Shown here: in pieces, positions 16,539 to 25,730 of the stretch
How the letters are laid out: the number at the start of each line of letters is the position of its first letter
Numbering within the stretch: position 1 is the stretch's first letter
Source of the DNA: Planctomycetota bacterium
GTDB taxonomy: Bacteria > Planctomycetota > Phycisphaerae > Sedimentisphaerales > Anaerobacaceae
Length of the DNA stretch: 57,463 nt
Assembly: GCA_019456195.1 (NCBI GenBank)
Contig: VRUK01000023.1
Span: 1-57,463 of the forward strand
Reading direction: 5' to 3'
Notes under the pieces: model-generated
Told to the model about the DNA's origin: nothing
The model's database searches: none
The model's input: the letters and a program-made list of their open reading frames with translations, nothing else
Translations under genes and position numbers: made by a program

Positions 16539-18851
16539 TTAATTCTCATGCGGCACTATCGGTCCCCGCCATACGCTGCCGCCGAAAGTAGTGATATACA
16601 TCAGATCATCATTTGATGGGTCAAAAACCACTCTCTGAATATTTGAGAATGGTAGATCATCGAAAGCTTTCCATGTCCTGCCATTGTCCCGTGTAAGCCA
16701 CAGACCGGCACCAGGAGCTCCTTCAGTTAGAGTCATATATATCCAGCCCTTGTATTGCGGGTGAAAGTATCCGCCGAAGGTCTGACGTGCTTTGCGGCCA
16801 ATACATCTCCATTTTTTACCACCATCTTCTGAGTAATACAACCCCCCGGTCTCATCCTGCCGGTTCGAATCACAGGTGCCCATAAGAATTATATTGCTAT
16901 CCACCGGATGGACTGAAAAGTCCTTGGGGTACAAAAAGAGCTGCGAGTCATTGACCTTTTTCCATGTATCTGCCCCATCTCTGGAACGATACAATCCTAC
17001 ACCCTCACTCATAAGCGGCATTCCATACGCCGAACGCTTGGCGCATACCATTGCAAATAGCGTGCCGTCCTTGTGCAAACTCACACGGGAAACTCGCATG
17101 TTCTGTGTGTGGCCAAGGCCGTTTTTCTTCAGCGCCCATGTTTTACCATCGTCGATTGATTTGTACACACCTTCCATGAACACCCCGGCGTAAAGCGTTC
17201 GTGAATTTTTAGGACTCCCGGGATCGAGTATGATGGAGATAACCGGTTTGGCGGGAACACCCTGAGCTTCGTGCTTCCAGGAAGCTCCGAAGTCACGTGA
17301 GATGCACACCCCGCCGGGACGTTCGTGGCCGTGACGTTCGGAAATGATATTGTCGTTGGGAATATCGTGAACATTGGAGAACGCACCCCACATCTTACCG
17401 GGTATGTCCGGCTCAAATGCAATCTCGTAACAAGTGTTCCTCCACGGTGCCCATGAATTCTTATCCCACCATATCCACGTCTTGCCGCCGTTGATGGACC
17501 GCGCCAGCCCGATATCTGTATAAGCAATGTAATGTCTGTTCGCTTCAAAGGGGTCTATATAGTAATGCCACGTAGTAGTAACCACCAGGCCGTTACATAC
17601 CCATTCACAGCCAGGTTTGGGCTTCTGGCCGGCAGCGGGATAAGTATGGCCGTTGAACCACGTATCACCTCCGTCATGTGTGATATAGCATTGGCTCCTT
17701 AACAGAATCAATCTGTTGGGGTCGGTGCTGCATATAGCAACTCCAAATGGCGCATCACCTCCCTTGTAGGATTGTCCCGTGGAAGCAGTAACGTAGTTGG
17801 GAGCAACGTTGTAGCGTTTGAAACGCGGATCCATGAAATATGTGTCGCGCCAGGTTCGGCCCCCATCATCGCTGCGATACACTGTGTCATGATGAGGTGG
17901 GTGAAATCCTGTGCTTGTGTTCATGGCGTACACGGTGAGGGGATTAGTATCAGTTGTGAGAAGCTGTTTGTATTGAGCGATAGAACTATATGCCCATTGA
18001 TCGGTTTTTTTTGTATCCGTGTTAATTCCCTGCCCCATGGCCTGTTGCCAGGTCCGGCCGCGATCTCGTGAACGATAGATACCACCTTTGAAAACTCCGT
18101 TCTCATCTTTGCTGGTTATGGTGCAATAAAGCACTATGAGGTTGTCTTTCGAATTGGAAGCACCGGCAAATCCCTGTATCTCCTTCCATGGCAGGCCGTT
18201 TGTCTTTTCCATCCACTTTTGACCACCGTCGTCAGAGCGCCAGATGCCCTTATTTGTGGCAGCAAACATAATACGGCCTTTGTTAGTACGGTCAAAATGG
18301 AATCCTATCACCTGCCCAGTGGGTCCATTACATGCTGTCCACGTTACACCTGCATTTCGTGATAACCAGCATTTGCTGTTACGAGTACCGACAAGCATGA
18401 TTTTTGGATCGGATGGATTTATCGCAATTTCACCGTACAGCGACTCCCTGAGATTGCCTACAGGTGTAAAGGTTCTCCCTCGGTCTCGGCTGATTCGCAG
18501 GCGCCCCCTTGATGAAGCGTAAATAATGTCGGGATTTGATGGATGGAAGCCCGGTCGGCATCTCGTATCAGTTCTGAGTTGTGCATGGTTGATCATACGC
18601 CAGTTTCGACCGCCGTCTTCGGAAATGTATGCGGCGCTCATGTCGCAGTTGAGCATCATTAGATTACTGTCCGCTGGAGATATAGCTGGCGAAAACATTC
18701 CGCCTCCACCTGACAGACCAACAGGCTCCCAGGGAATCTGCCTGGCAACGGTTTCCGAAGAGGCCGCATTCAGCTCACCGTATATCGACATAGCCAGCAG
18801 CAATGAGAATCCACAGCACCGAAAAAACAAAAATATCCCACGGTATTTCAT
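16539..18851 (-). CDS. Secreted Asp-box (BNR/sialidase-type) beta-propeller, GH74/VPS10-like
   Basis: The 770-residue protein has a signal peptide (about 1-29) and at least twelve Asp-box loops of the form S-x-D-x-G-x-T-W (for example SEDGGRNWR, SDDGGRTWR, SRDFGASWK, SEDGGKKWR) spread from residue 80 to 750. That number suggests two linked seven-bladed propellers as in GH74 xyloglucanases or sortilin-type proteins. Asp-boxes are structural and do not prove hydrolase activity; no catalytic pair was assigned. ATG at 18851 has AAGGA about 13 bases upstream. It is transcribed alone. Likely extracellular glycan binding or hydrolysis. Confidence 0.85.
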   Translation of the reverse strand: MKYRGIFLFFRCCGFSLLLAMSIYGELNAASSETVARQIPWEPVGLSGGGGMFSPAISPADSNLMMLNCDMSAAYISEDGGRNWRMINHAQLRTDTRCRPGFHPSNPDIIYASSRGRLRISRDRGRTFTPVGNLRESLYGEIAINPSDPKIMLVGTRNSKCWLSRNAGVTWTACNGPTGQVIGFHFDRTNKGRIMFAATNKGIWRSDDGGQKWMEKTNGLPWKEIQGFAGASNSKDNLIVLYCTITSKDENGVFKGGIYRSRDRGRTWQQAMGQGINTDTKKTDQWAYSSIAQYKQLLTTDTNPLTVYAMNTSTGFHPPHHDTVYRSDDGGRTWRDTYFMDPRFKRYNVAPNYVTASTGQSYKGGDAPFGVAICSTDPNRLILLRSQCYITHDGGDTWFNGHTYPAAGQKPKPGCEWVCNGLVVTTTWHYYIDPFEANRHYIAYTDIGLARSINGGKTWIWWDKNSWAPWRNTCYEIAFEPDIPGKMWGAFSNVHDIPNDNIISERHGHERPGGVCISRDFGASWKHEAQGVPAKPVISIILDPGSPKNSRTLYAGVFMEGVYKSIDDGKTWALKKNGLGHTQNMRVSRVSLHKDGTLFAMVCAKRSAYGMPLMSEGVGLYRSRDGADTWKKVNDSQLFLYPKDFSVHPVDSNIILMGTCDSNRQDETGGLYYSEDGGKKWRCIGRKARQTFGGYFHPQYKGWIYMTLTEGAPGAGLWLTRDNGRTWKAFDDLPFSNIQRVVFDPSNDDLMYITTFGGSVWRGPIVPHEN

Positions 18852-18901
18852 GGTTCAATTATTCCTTATAGTTGATTATGCAACCTGTTGTCGTAAGCGC
18901 G

Positions 18902-18929
18902 AATAAAGCAAAGAGCACTTTTAAGTCAA
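18902..18929 (-). promoter_or_regulatory. Possible promoter of the BNR gene
   Basis: Minus-strand TTGACT (18929-18924) and TTTATT (18907-18902) with a 16-base spacer lie about 50 bases upstream of the BNR ATG. The -10 is weak, so this is tentative. Confidence 0.35.
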
Positions 18930-19055
18930 AATATGATTTCAGTTCCGCTGATTATTTTACTGTTATCGTGTTTAGTTTCAAGAACCGTTTTCGTCTCAAC
19001 GCTTTCCACTTTAATATAACAGATTTAAGTCTTATTTTGAAAACATCGATTTAGC

Positions 19056-19084
19056 TTGACCCCGGTCGTCTTATACGTTACACT
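19056..19084 (+). promoter_or_regulatory. Promoter of the Tat-exported isomerase gene
   Basis: TTGACC (19056-19061) and TACACT (19079-19084) are spaced by 17 bases, placing the transcript start near 19091, about 79 bases before the ATG. Confidence 0.45.
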
Positions 19085-19169
19085 TTTCTTGCTTTTCAGG
19101 TAAGAAAATGCAGGTCGTTTCTTATTTAAGGATTCAACTTACTTAGAATTTGGAATTGGAGGAACTATT

Positions 19170-20153
19170 ATGAATGAGCCGAAAATGCAACAAACCAAAG
19201 CTATTTCGAGACGCATGTTTTGCCGGTCGGCAATTACCGCAGCCGTAGCCCTCCATTATATCAAACCATCCGCTCAGGCATTGGAGAACAATAAAGTCAA
19301 ATTTCATAAGAACCTCGGGCCAGGCCACATCGGCGTCAGGGCCAATCAGCAACAAGCATTGGAGTATGCAGTTAAATATGGCTTTGACAGCATTACTCCC
19401 AGTCCGGGTGAATTTCAAAACAAATCTACCACGGAAATTCGCGATTGGTTGGAATTAATGAAAGAAAAGGGCATTCGATACGGCACATCCGGTCTTCCCG
19501 TCGAGTTTCGAAAAGATGAGAAGCGATTTAAGACAGATATGGTACGACTGCCCAGACAAGCGGCTTTTTTAAGACAATTTGGCATCAAGCGTATAGCAAC
19601 CTGGATTACACCCGGTCACAGGGAGCTTACGTACCTGCAAAACTTTAAACAGCTTAAAAACCGTTTTCGTGAAGTAGCAAATGTGCTTAAAGATAACGAC
19701 ATCCGGCTGGGTCTGGAATTTGTCGGGCCAAGAACATCGAGAGCACGATCCCGCTTTCCATTTATATCCACTCAGATTGGCATGATGGAACTGGTTGAGG
19801 CAATCGGCACAGGAAATGTAGGTCTTCTTATGGATAGCTGGCACTGGTACACTGCACATGGGACGGTTGAAGAGCTACTGCAGTTATCGAATAAAGATAT
19901 CGTACATGTCCACGTAAACGACGCTCCATCAGATATCGAGGTCGATCAGCAAATGGATAATCGGCGGGCACTACCGGTTACAACCGGCGTTATCGACATG
20001 AAAGGATTTATAAACGCGTTAGCTAAAATCGGTTACGACGGTCCGGTAGAGTGTGAACCATTCGATCAGGAATTACGCAGCATGGAGAACGATGCCGCTT
20101 TGCAAAAAACCATTGCAGCGCTTAACCGAATATGGGATTTGATCGACGCTTGA
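19170..20153 (+). CDS. Tat-exported sugar isomerase/epimerase-like TIM barrel
   Basis: The 327-residue protein begins with a twin-arginine signal (ISRRMFCR, then AITAAVALH) and continues as an AP-endonuclease-2/xylose-isomerase-like barrel. Likely metal ligands are the Glu of RLGLEFVGPR, the Asp/His of LLMDSWHW, the His of IVHVHVNDAP and the Glu of GPVECEPFDQ. Such enzymes isomerise or epimerise free or keto sugars. The start has a strong GGAGGA. Export of this enzyme class is characteristic of Planctomycetota and suggests that it works on oligosaccharide breakdown products in the periplasm, together with the Tat-exported Gfo/Idh enzyme encoded convergently. Substrate unknown. Confidence 0.85.
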   Translation: MNEPKMQQTKAISRRMFCRSAITAAVALHYIKPSAQALENNKVKFHKNLGPGHIGVRANQQQALEYAVKYGFDSITPSPGEFQNKSTTEIRDWLELMKEKGIRYGTSGLPVEFRKDEKRFKTDMVRLPRQAAFLRQFGIKRIATWITPGHRELTYLQNFKQLKNRFREVANVLKDNDIRLGLEFVGPRTSRARSRFPFISTQIGMMELVEAIGTGNVGLLMDSWHWYTAHGTVEELLQLSNKDIVHVHVNDAPSDIEVDQQMDNRRALPVTTGVIDMKGFINALAKIGYDGPVECEPFDQELRSMENDAALQKTIAALNRIWDLIDA

Positions 20154-20221
20154 GCAAATCACCTAATCCGTGACAAACAGACGTGCAGGCTGGATTCGAT
20201 GATGCCCTAATTGACCTGCTT

Positions 20222-21520
20222 CTATAAAGACCACGGCGATCTCATCGCTCGTGCAAGCATCCTGTTAGCCATATCGTCATTGAGAAATCGCTCATTGTCC
20301 GGATCCCATCGGAGTTTTCGCCCTAACCTCAGGCAGATATTTCCGGCGTGGCAAGTCGTGACCGAACGATGCGAGACTTCGGCATTGGATATCGGCAGGC
20401 TGCGACTCTTTACACAATCGAGAAAATTGCGATGGTGGCCCATTATATATCCATAGCCTTTCTGCATAAAGTTTACCTTCTGCATAATGGCCTTGCTCGA
20501 TGCAGTAATCTTGCCGGTGTCATCAACGCTAACCCAGCCATCGGTGCCGACGAATTTGTTACCTCTGGGCCCCCTGCCGGGCTCGGTCTCATCGTGATAA
20601 ATCATCTTTACACCGTCGGAATACGTTGCAACTACCTCGAAACGCACGGGTGTATTAAACAGGCCATCCCTGGGAAACTCGGCCCAGCCTTCGTACTGAA
20701 CAGGGCCCGTATATTGACTGTCGTTTGCCCATTGCGCCAGATCGTTGAAGTGCGCTCCAAGGTCGGTTAACTGTCCGCCGGAATAATCATATAACCATCG
20801 AAAACTGCCGTGGCATCTTCTGGGCGTGTAGGCTTCAAAGGGGGAAGGTCCGAGCCATGCATCATAGTCAAAACCTTTCGGGACAGGCTCCGTTTTCTGC
20901 GGAGGGCATGTCGGACCGTTATGATAGTAGCAATGCAGAGTATGAAGCTTGCCGAGCATGCCGCTGCGAGCGATGTCCACTCCAAATCGAAAACAACTGT
21001 TGCTGCGCCGCTGTGTACCGGACTGATAGACGGTTGTAAGTCGTTTCATCGTATCAGCAACAGCCCTGCCTTCAGCGATAGTCAGGGAAATCGGTTTTTC
21101 GCAATAGATGTCTTTGCCTGCCTTTGCGGCCTCAATTGAAATCATAGCGTGCCAGTGGTCCGGCGTTGCTATCAGTACCGTATCAATGTCATCTCGAATA
21201 AGTATTTTGCGGAAATCGTTGTATTCCTCGCAGTCTTTGTTGCCATATGCGGAATCAACAGCTTTCTTTGCCGTGACACGGTGGTTAGTATCGACATCGC
21301 AAACGGCCAGAATACGCAGGTCATCACAGGTAATGAAATTTCGCAGATTGTGCATGCCCTGACCACCCAGACCGATAGCACCCATCGTAAGACGCTCGCT
21401 CGGAGCAATTAATCCATCTTTCCCAAGAGCCGAAGATGGTATAACATAAGGGAAGGTAATTGTTGATGCTATCAATCCTGTTGTACTCTTGAGCAGTGAT
21501 CTTCGAGTAAACGTTTTCAT
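20222..21520 (-). CDS. Tat-exported Gfo/Idh/MocA oxidoreductase
   Basis: The 432-residue protein starts with a Tat signal (FTRRSLLKSTTGLIAS) followed by a Rossmann dinucleotide site (GAIGLGGQGM) and the family motif CEKPIS with the conserved Lys. The C-terminal half is the Gfo/Idh/MocA alpha/beta domain. These NAD(P)-dependent enzymes oxidise or reduce sugars, or act as NAD-recycling glycosidases. Periplasmic members need a tightly bound cofactor, as in glucose-fructose oxidoreductase. AGGAGA precedes the ATG. The gene lies 41 bases behind the sulfatase gene and is probably co-transcribed with it, suggesting both act on one sulfated sugar. Confidence 0.9.
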   Translation of the reverse strand: MKTFTRRSLLKSTTGLIASTITFPYVIPSSALGKDGLIAPSERLTMGAIGLGGQGMHNLRNFITCDDLRILAVCDVDTNHRVTAKKAVDSAYGNKDCEEYNDFRKILIRDDIDTVLIATPDHWHAMISIEAAKAGKDIYCEKPISLTIAEGRAVADTMKRLTTVYQSGTQRRSNSCFRFGVDIARSGMLGKLHTLHCYYHNGPTCPPQKTEPVPKGFDYDAWLGPSPFEAYTPRRCHGSFRWLYDYSGGQLTDLGAHFNDLAQWANDSQYTGPVQYEGWAEFPRDGLFNTPVRFEVVATYSDGVKMIYHDETEPGRGPRGNKFVGTDGWVSVDDTGKITASSKAIMQKVNFMQKGYGYIMGHHRNFLDCVKSRSLPISNAEVSHRSVTTCHAGNICLRLGRKLRWDPDNERFLNDDMANRMLARAMRSPWSL

Positions 21521-21561
21521 AACTTAATTCTCCTGATAATATTTATCACAAGGACTAAACC

Positions 21562-22989
21562 TCAGCACACGTTAGTTACCTCTTTTTCCCAACTTTCGTA
21601 CTCAGTTTTGAGTTGTTCTGCAATTTCCAGTCTTGCGGCAAGCAGGTTTGCAGTTTCTCCAATGTCGGTTTGCAGGTCAAACAACTGCCAGTCCTGATTG
21701 GTACTGTTTCGTTCGCGGATTAGTTTATATCGACCTTTGCGAATCGCATTACTTCTGTTACCCCAGCTCCAGTAGAGATACTTGTGGGGTGATGAAGACC
21801 TACCAGCCAGCGCGGCGGTTGGGTCCTTGCCGTCGAGGGTACGGTCAGACGGTAAAGACAGACCCGCGGCATAAAGCGCCATTGGTACAATGTCCATACT
21901 GACCAAAGGCTCTCGACATATTGTCCTCGGCTTGATTCTTCCAGGCCATCGAACGATGCAAGGTATTCGGATGCCGCCTTCCCAAAGTGTTGTTCCCCCG
22001 GCTTTCAGCGGCTTGTTTGATGCACATTCCAGACCCCGTGCTGGAATAAGAAAAGCTCCGTTGTCAGAAAGCAGAATAACAATTGTGTTCTCAGCCAGCT
22101 TCAATCGATCGAGCTGATCGAGAACACGGCCTACGCCGTCGTCCAGCGCGGTGACCACCGCTCGATAGCGTTTACGTTCGTCGAGTGTTTCCGGCGAGTA
22201 GCCGTATCGTTCAAAAGCTTCGTCCGGCGCTTGCCAAAGACAAGGCGTTCCGGGAGGTTTGTTCTTCGGATTCGGGTAGTGAGCGGCGTTGAATGGAATA
22301 TAGCAGAGGAAAGGTCTATCTTTGTTTCGCTCGATAAACTCACACGCAGCATCGGCAAAGACGTATGTGCTGTAACCATTAGCTTTTGCAGGCTCAGTGT
22401 TGCGGTGGAGGTCATTGCGGCCGTTGTAAATATATGTGTAATAATCGCAATTGCCGGAGATGTTCCCAAAATATTCATTGAAGCCGCGGTCAGTAGGTCG
22501 GCTGCCGGGAGCAAAGCCGAGGTTCCATTTGCCAAAGCATCCGCTGACATAACCGGCCTTCGCGAGATATCGAGGCAGAATAACCTCGTAATGCGGGAGT
22601 GCGATTTGTTGATGTTCATCGATTTTATAGAGTTGTTCGTTCAAACCGTTGCGGAGCGGATGCCGGCCGGTGAGCAAGGCCCCGCGAGAAGGCATGCAAG
22701 ACGGTGAGCCAATGTAGAAATCGGTACAACGAACCCCCTCAGAAGCCAGCCGGTCGATTCGCGGTGTTTTCATCGACTGATTGCCATAACAAGTCAGGTC
22801 ACCATAACCGATGTTGTCGAGAAACATAATTACGATGTTCGGTTTCTTTAAGGTGTGAGCAGAATTGCAGACATGAGGGAAGGATAAACCAGTAAAGCCT
22901 AAGCCTACTGCGCCTTTCAAGAAGGACCGCCGTGAACACCCGGCATTCGTACCGATGTGATATCCTTGCTTAACAATTGTCCGGCTCAT
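21562..22989 (-). CDS. Tat-exported Cys-type sulfatase (S1 family)
   Basis: The ATG at 22989 (475 residues) is chosen over an upstream in-frame TTG at 23043, which has no ribosome site. A Tat signal (CSRRSFLKGAVG) precedes the sulfatase core: metal-binding NIVIMFLDNIGYGD near the mature N-terminus and the formylglycine motif CMPSRGALLTGR, whose Cys must be oxidised by a sulfatase-modifying enzyme. No such enzyme is encoded in this window. SDNG (LLSDNGAF) supplies further metal ligands. It hydrolyses sulfate esters, probably on polysaccharide fragments. The downstream Gfo/Idh gene is 41 bases away. Combining Tat export with cytosolic formylglycine formation is consistent with export of the folded enzyme. 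Confidence 0.92.
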   Translation of the reverse strand: MSRTIVKQGYHIGTNAGCSRRSFLKGAVGLGFTGLSFPHVCNSAHTLKKPNIVIMFLDNIGYGDLTCYGNQSMKTPRIDRLASEGVRCTDFYIGSPSCMPSRGALLTGRHPLRNGLNEQLYKIDEHQQIALPHYEVILPRYLAKAGYVSGCFGKWNLGFAPGSRPTDRGFNEYFGNISGNCDYYTYIYNGRNDLHRNTEPAKANGYSTYVFADAACEFIERNKDRPFLCYIPFNAAHYPNPKNKPPGTPCLWQAPDEAFERYGYSPETLDERKRYRAVVTALDDGVGRVLDQLDRLKLAENTIVILLSDNGAFLIPARGLECASNKPLKAGGTTLWEGGIRIPCIVRWPGRIKPRTICREPLVSMDIVPMALYAAGLSLPSDRTLDGKDPTAALAGRSSSPHKYLYWSWGNRSNAIRKGRYKLIRERNSTNQDWQLFDLQTDIGETANLLAARLEIAEQLKTEYESWEKEVTNVC

Positions 22990-23081
22990 TTGCTCTTGCC
23001 TGCCCTCTCTCTTATGAAGGTTTCTCAAATCATATATTTTCAAAACTGACGCTCTTCAGTGCTGCTCAGTTTGACGTGTAC

Positions 23082-23111
23082 ATTATAATACACTTGGCTA
23101 TCTTAATGCAA
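23082..23111 (-). promoter_or_regulatory. Possible promoter of the sulfatase/Gfo-Idh pair
   Basis: Minus-strand TTGCAT (23111-23106) and TATAAT (23087-23082) with an 18-base spacer; transcript start would be near 23075, giving a leader of about 85 bases to the ATG at 22989. Confidence 0.35.
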
Positions 23112-23147
23112 CTGCACAAGATATCAAATAACCGATTAATTCGTTCC

Positions 23148-23176
23148 ATGACAAATCTAAAGCGAGAGGTTATAAT
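23148..23176 (+). promoter_or_regulatory. Promoter of the aldo/keto reductase gene
   Basis: ATGACA (23148-23153, five of six matches to the -35 consensus) and perfect TATAAT (23171-23176) are spaced by 17 bases. Transcript start near 23183, 47 bases before the ATG. Confidence 0.55.
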
Positions 23177-23229
23177 TCTATAAGGCGTATAACAAGGAAA
23201 TAAAAAAACCAAAACAAGGAGAATCTACG

Positions 23230-24204
23230 ATGAACGAACGTATTGTTTTCGGTGCTACGGGGCTGGAAGTCTCACCAATATGTTTCGGAACATGGCAATT
23301 AAGTCCCCGTTTCTGGGGAGAACAGACAAAATCGGATGTACTGGCTGCAATGAACACAGCTTATGATGCCGGGATAAACTTCTTTGATACTGCAGATGCC
23401 TATGGAGATGGTTACGCTGAAACGGTTCTCGGAGAATGTCTGACAAATAAGTCTCGTGAAACAGTTGTTATCTGTACGAAGGTCTTCAATCATTTTAATC
23501 CGGATGCATCACGTTACCCGGACCTGTCGCCTGAGCACATACGACAACGCTGTGAACTACAACTGCAACGTATGGGTCTTGAGACAATTGACCTTTATCT
23601 GCTTCATATGTTCGATCCGCTGACACCTTTAGCGGATATAGCCGATGTTTTGGATTCACTAAAGAAGCAAGGAAAGATACGCAGTTATGGCGTGAGTAAT
23701 TACACGGTCGAGCAGCTTCGGGCACATCGGCATTTCGGCGACTATGACGCGGTTCAACCGCTTTACAGTCTAATTGATACGGAGATTGAAAGTGACCTGT
23801 TACCTTATTGTGAGGCGGAAGATATTGGTGTGATGGTTTATTCGCCAATGCACAAGGGATTGCTTACGGGTAAATACACCGGCAGTGAAACCTTCACCGA
23901 TTTCCGAAAACATCTCGGTGAATTTCAAAGCAAACGTTTCCAGGCAATTGCAGCGGCAGTGCAAAGCCTTGGGCCGCTTGCGGAGAAGTATGATCTCTCC
24001 ATATACCAACTGATCTTGGCAGCTACTCTGATGCATCCAGGTATTGACGTAGCCATTGTCGGAATCAAGAATCCGTCTCAAATCACCGAAGCTATAGGAG
24101 CCATGGGCAAAACAATTTCGCGAGAAGACTACTTCGCTGTCTGCAAGACTCTTACGATAGGCGGCATTTCAAAGATACAAGATGCCGGCGGAGAGAAGAA
24201 ATAG
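23230..24204 (+). CDS. Aldo/keto reductase
   Basis: The 324-residue cytosolic protein has the AKR (beta/alpha)8 signature. The catalytic tetrad is visible: Asp in INFFDTADAYGDG, Tyr in the same stretch, Lys in VVICTKVF and His in LYLLHMFDP. The NADPH-binding C-terminal region (VAIVGIKNPSQI) is intact and the length is typical. An AAGGAG site precedes the ATG. It reduces an aldehyde or ketose to the alcohol, or runs in reverse. It stands divergent from the sulfatase pair, so a role in the same sugar pathway is plausible but not shown. Confidence 0.93.
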   Translation: MNERIVFGATGLEVSPICFGTWQLSPRFWGEQTKSDVLAAMNTAYDAGINFFDTADAYGDGYAETVLGECLTNKSRETVVICTKVFNHFNPDASRYPDLSPEHIRQRCELQLQRMGLETIDLYLLHMFDPLTPLADIADVLDSLKKQGKIRSYGVSNYTVEQLRAHRHFGDYDAVQPLYSLIDTEIESDLLPYCEAEDIGVMVYSPMHKGLLTGKYTGSETFTDFRKHLGEFQSKRFQAIAAAVQSLGPLAEKYDLSIYQLILAATLMHPGIDVAIVGIKNPSQITEAIGAMGKTISREDYFAVCKTLTIGGISKIQDAGGEKK

Positions 24205-24208
24205 CAAC

Positions 24209-24247
24209 CGTTGCATTTGACAAGCCTTACCAGGAAAATATGCAACG
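24209..24247 (+). terminator. Inverted repeat after the aldo/keto reductase gene (possible terminator)
   Basis: CGTTGCAT (24209-24216) and ATGCAACG (24240-24247) form perfect 8-base arms around a 23-base loop immediately after the stop. There is no T-run, so it may be an mRNA-stabilising hairpin or a protein site rather than an intrinsic terminator. Confidence 0.3.
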
Positions 24248-24286
24248 CCTATTCCCTCGTCACATATTAGATACATTAGGCACAGA

Positions 24287-24574
24287 TTATTTTTCTCTCT
24301 GATATTGTCCCCCTAATCCACTGGGACCTATACTTACTAAAGGAATTTTCACAAAATCATCGGAACGATGAAGAATTCTTTTTTGCTTGCTTTTCATATT
24401 AACCGGTTTAGATAAGATATTTCTTTTAACATACTCAAACTCCTTAAGGGTCATATTGCCTATATAACGGCACAAATTTGCCCACTGGGCAGGATCTATG
24501 CCTTCAGACAGCTCGCACCATACACATGTTTCAGCTATAGAGGGTTCCGAGAACAGGAGTCCCTGGAATACCAT
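24287..24574 (-). CDS. Small unrecognised protein with CxxC motif
   Basis: A 95-residue frame with an excellent ribosome site (AAGGAG, 8 bases before ATG). It contains a CxxC pair (ETCVWCELSEG near residue 16), a third Cys about 16 residues later in WANLCRY, and a basic region (NMKSKQKRI). No signal peptide or membrane helix is apparent. I do not recognise a family. The well-placed ribosome site and balanced composition support a real gene; its isolation and lack of a recognised domain argue for caution. It could be a small metal-binding or regulatory protein, or a remnant. Confidence 0.5.
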   Translation of the reverse strand: MVFQGLLFSEPSIAETCVWCELSEGIDPAQWANLCRYIGNMTLKEFEYVKRNILSKPVNMKSKQKRILHRSDDFVKIPLVSIGPSGLGGQYQREK

Positions 24575-24653
24575 AGGCTTATCTCCTTAAATAATACATC
24601 AGTCATAATTATTATTTAGAAGGGCTTAGGTTTGACTTACTTGACAGAGGTCG

Positions 24654-24669
24654 GTTCCACCCTTGGAAC
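24654..24669. promoter_or_regulatory. Inverted repeat, possible operator
   Basis: GTTCCA and TGGAAC form 6-base arms around a 4-base loop, directly followed by a TATAAT at 24672-24677. It lies between the small CxxC gene and the prepilin-like gene. No -35 at the right distance was found, so an operator is only a suggestion. Confidence 0.3.
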
Positions 24670-24800
24670 ACTATAATATATATCGCCAAATAGGTCGTTG
24701 AAATATTAATCTAACTTTGAGCTTTCTTAAAAATAATCCTTGGTCCGGAAATTAATTAAGCCGGAAATCTCCAACTGTAAATAATACTCGAATTTTCCAG

Positions 24801-24829
24801 TTGAATTGCGAACCAACGCAATATATAAT
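24801..24829 (+). promoter_or_regulatory. Promoter of the prepilin-like gene with internal inverted repeat
   Basis: TTGAAT (24801-24806) and perfect TATAAT (24824-24829) are spaced by 17 bases; transcript start near 24836. The spacer holds TTGCG (24806-24810) and CGCAA (24817-24821), perfect 5-base arms that could be an operator. This position excludes the longer in-frame starts of the downstream gene at 24806 and 24833. Confidence 0.6.
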
Positions 24830-24859
24830 GGGATGATAAATTATTCAGGAAGACAAGCC

Positions 24860-25702
24860 ATGAGTAAATCAAGAGCATTCACTCTTATAGAACTTCTCGT
24901 TGTTATTGCCATCATTGCCATTCTAATGGGGATATTGATGCCCGCACTTAAGAAAGCACGTAACCAGGCACAAAGCTCAGTCTGTCAGGGAAATCTCAAA
25001 AATTATATGTACGCGGTACAAATGTATGCGCAAGACTACGATGACAGATTCTGCCATCCCGGCAGTTGCTATTTCTCCCAGCTTGAGCCATACCCTGATG
25101 AAGCTGGCGACCGGTGGAAACGCTGGTGCAATGGAAATGTGTACCTGAGGGAGCATCCGGAATATGGCAGTGAATTCTTTAAATATTTGGCCGAAGCGCG
25201 GGCGCTCATCTGCCCTACTTTTAAGCGCTTAGCCAAAAGCACGCGTTTCCACTCAGACTTCGCAGATGAGAGTGATGGTGTCGATAATTATATGCCATGG
25301 TACAACTACAGCATGAACGCCTATCTCGGTATGAAGGACGGTAAATGGGGTGTGCTCAAGACTCTGAATGTCAAGAATCCGGGGCAGGTTTTTTCCTTTG
25401 CGGACGAAGGCTGCCTGATAAAACCGGGCTACTTCAGACAGGGACTCAATGACACGGCTCTGTTTCCTGTTTGGCCAACGAGCGAAGCCCCAAGCTGGGT
25501 TGAAAGAGCCGGCAATAAATGGAACGTCAGGCCGGGCCCAGCATCCGAGGGTGGTTTAGGTGAATTTACTGATGCCATAGCTGGCTTTCACAATGCGCCT
25601 TCATCGGATCCAATAGGAGGGAAAGGAAACGTGGGATTTCTCGACGGCCATGTAGCGGCCCACGCCACAGAAGAGTCATTCGCTCTGGCCTGGCCTTATT
25701 AG
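24860..25702 (+). CDS. Type II secretion/pilin-like protein with prepilin N-terminus (DUF1559-like)
   Basis: The chosen ATG (24860) follows AGGA and the promoter at 24801-24829; 280 residues. The N-terminus [17 protein letters not shown] is a classic prepilin leader with cleavage before Phe, followed by a long hydrophobic helix (to about residue 30) and the ALKKARNQA segment. The body is a globular pseudopilin-like domain with four Cys. The end has the [10 protein letters not shown] motif common to DUF1559-type proteins, which are highly amplified in Planctomycetota. A prepilin peptidase (not in this window) would process it. It is probably surface-exposed; pilus assembly genes are not nearby, so a non-pilus role is possible. 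Confidence 0.88.
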   Translation: MSKSRAFTLIELLVVIAIIAILMGILMPALKKARNQAQSSVCQGNLKNYMYAVQMYAQDYDDRFCHPGSCYFSQLEPYPDEAGDRWKRWCNGNVYLREHPEYGSEFFKYLAEARALICPTFKRLAKSTRFHSDFADESDGVDNYMPWYNYSMNAYLGMKDGKWGVLKTLNVKNPGQVFSFADEGCLIKPGYFRQGLNDTALFPVWPTSEAPSWVERAGNKWNVRPGPASEGGLGEFTDAIAGFHNAPSSDPIGGKGNVGFLDGHVAAHATEESFALAWPY

Positions 25703-25730
25703 GATATCAATCGATAAATATATACTGTCT

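Larger units (their letters stand above)
18852..19169. other. Divergent intergenic region (318 bases) with two promoter candidates
   Basis: This gap separates the leftward BNR gene from the rightward Tat-exported isomerase gene. Apart from the two promoter candidates listed separately, nothing coding is seen; open frames here are short and lack ribosome-binding sites. Confidence 0.5.

Noticed and set aside
24806..24859. Extended start for the prepilin-like gene
   Set aside because: The TTG lies within the -35/-10 region of a strong promoter, and the prepilin leader must start near Met-Ser-Lys.
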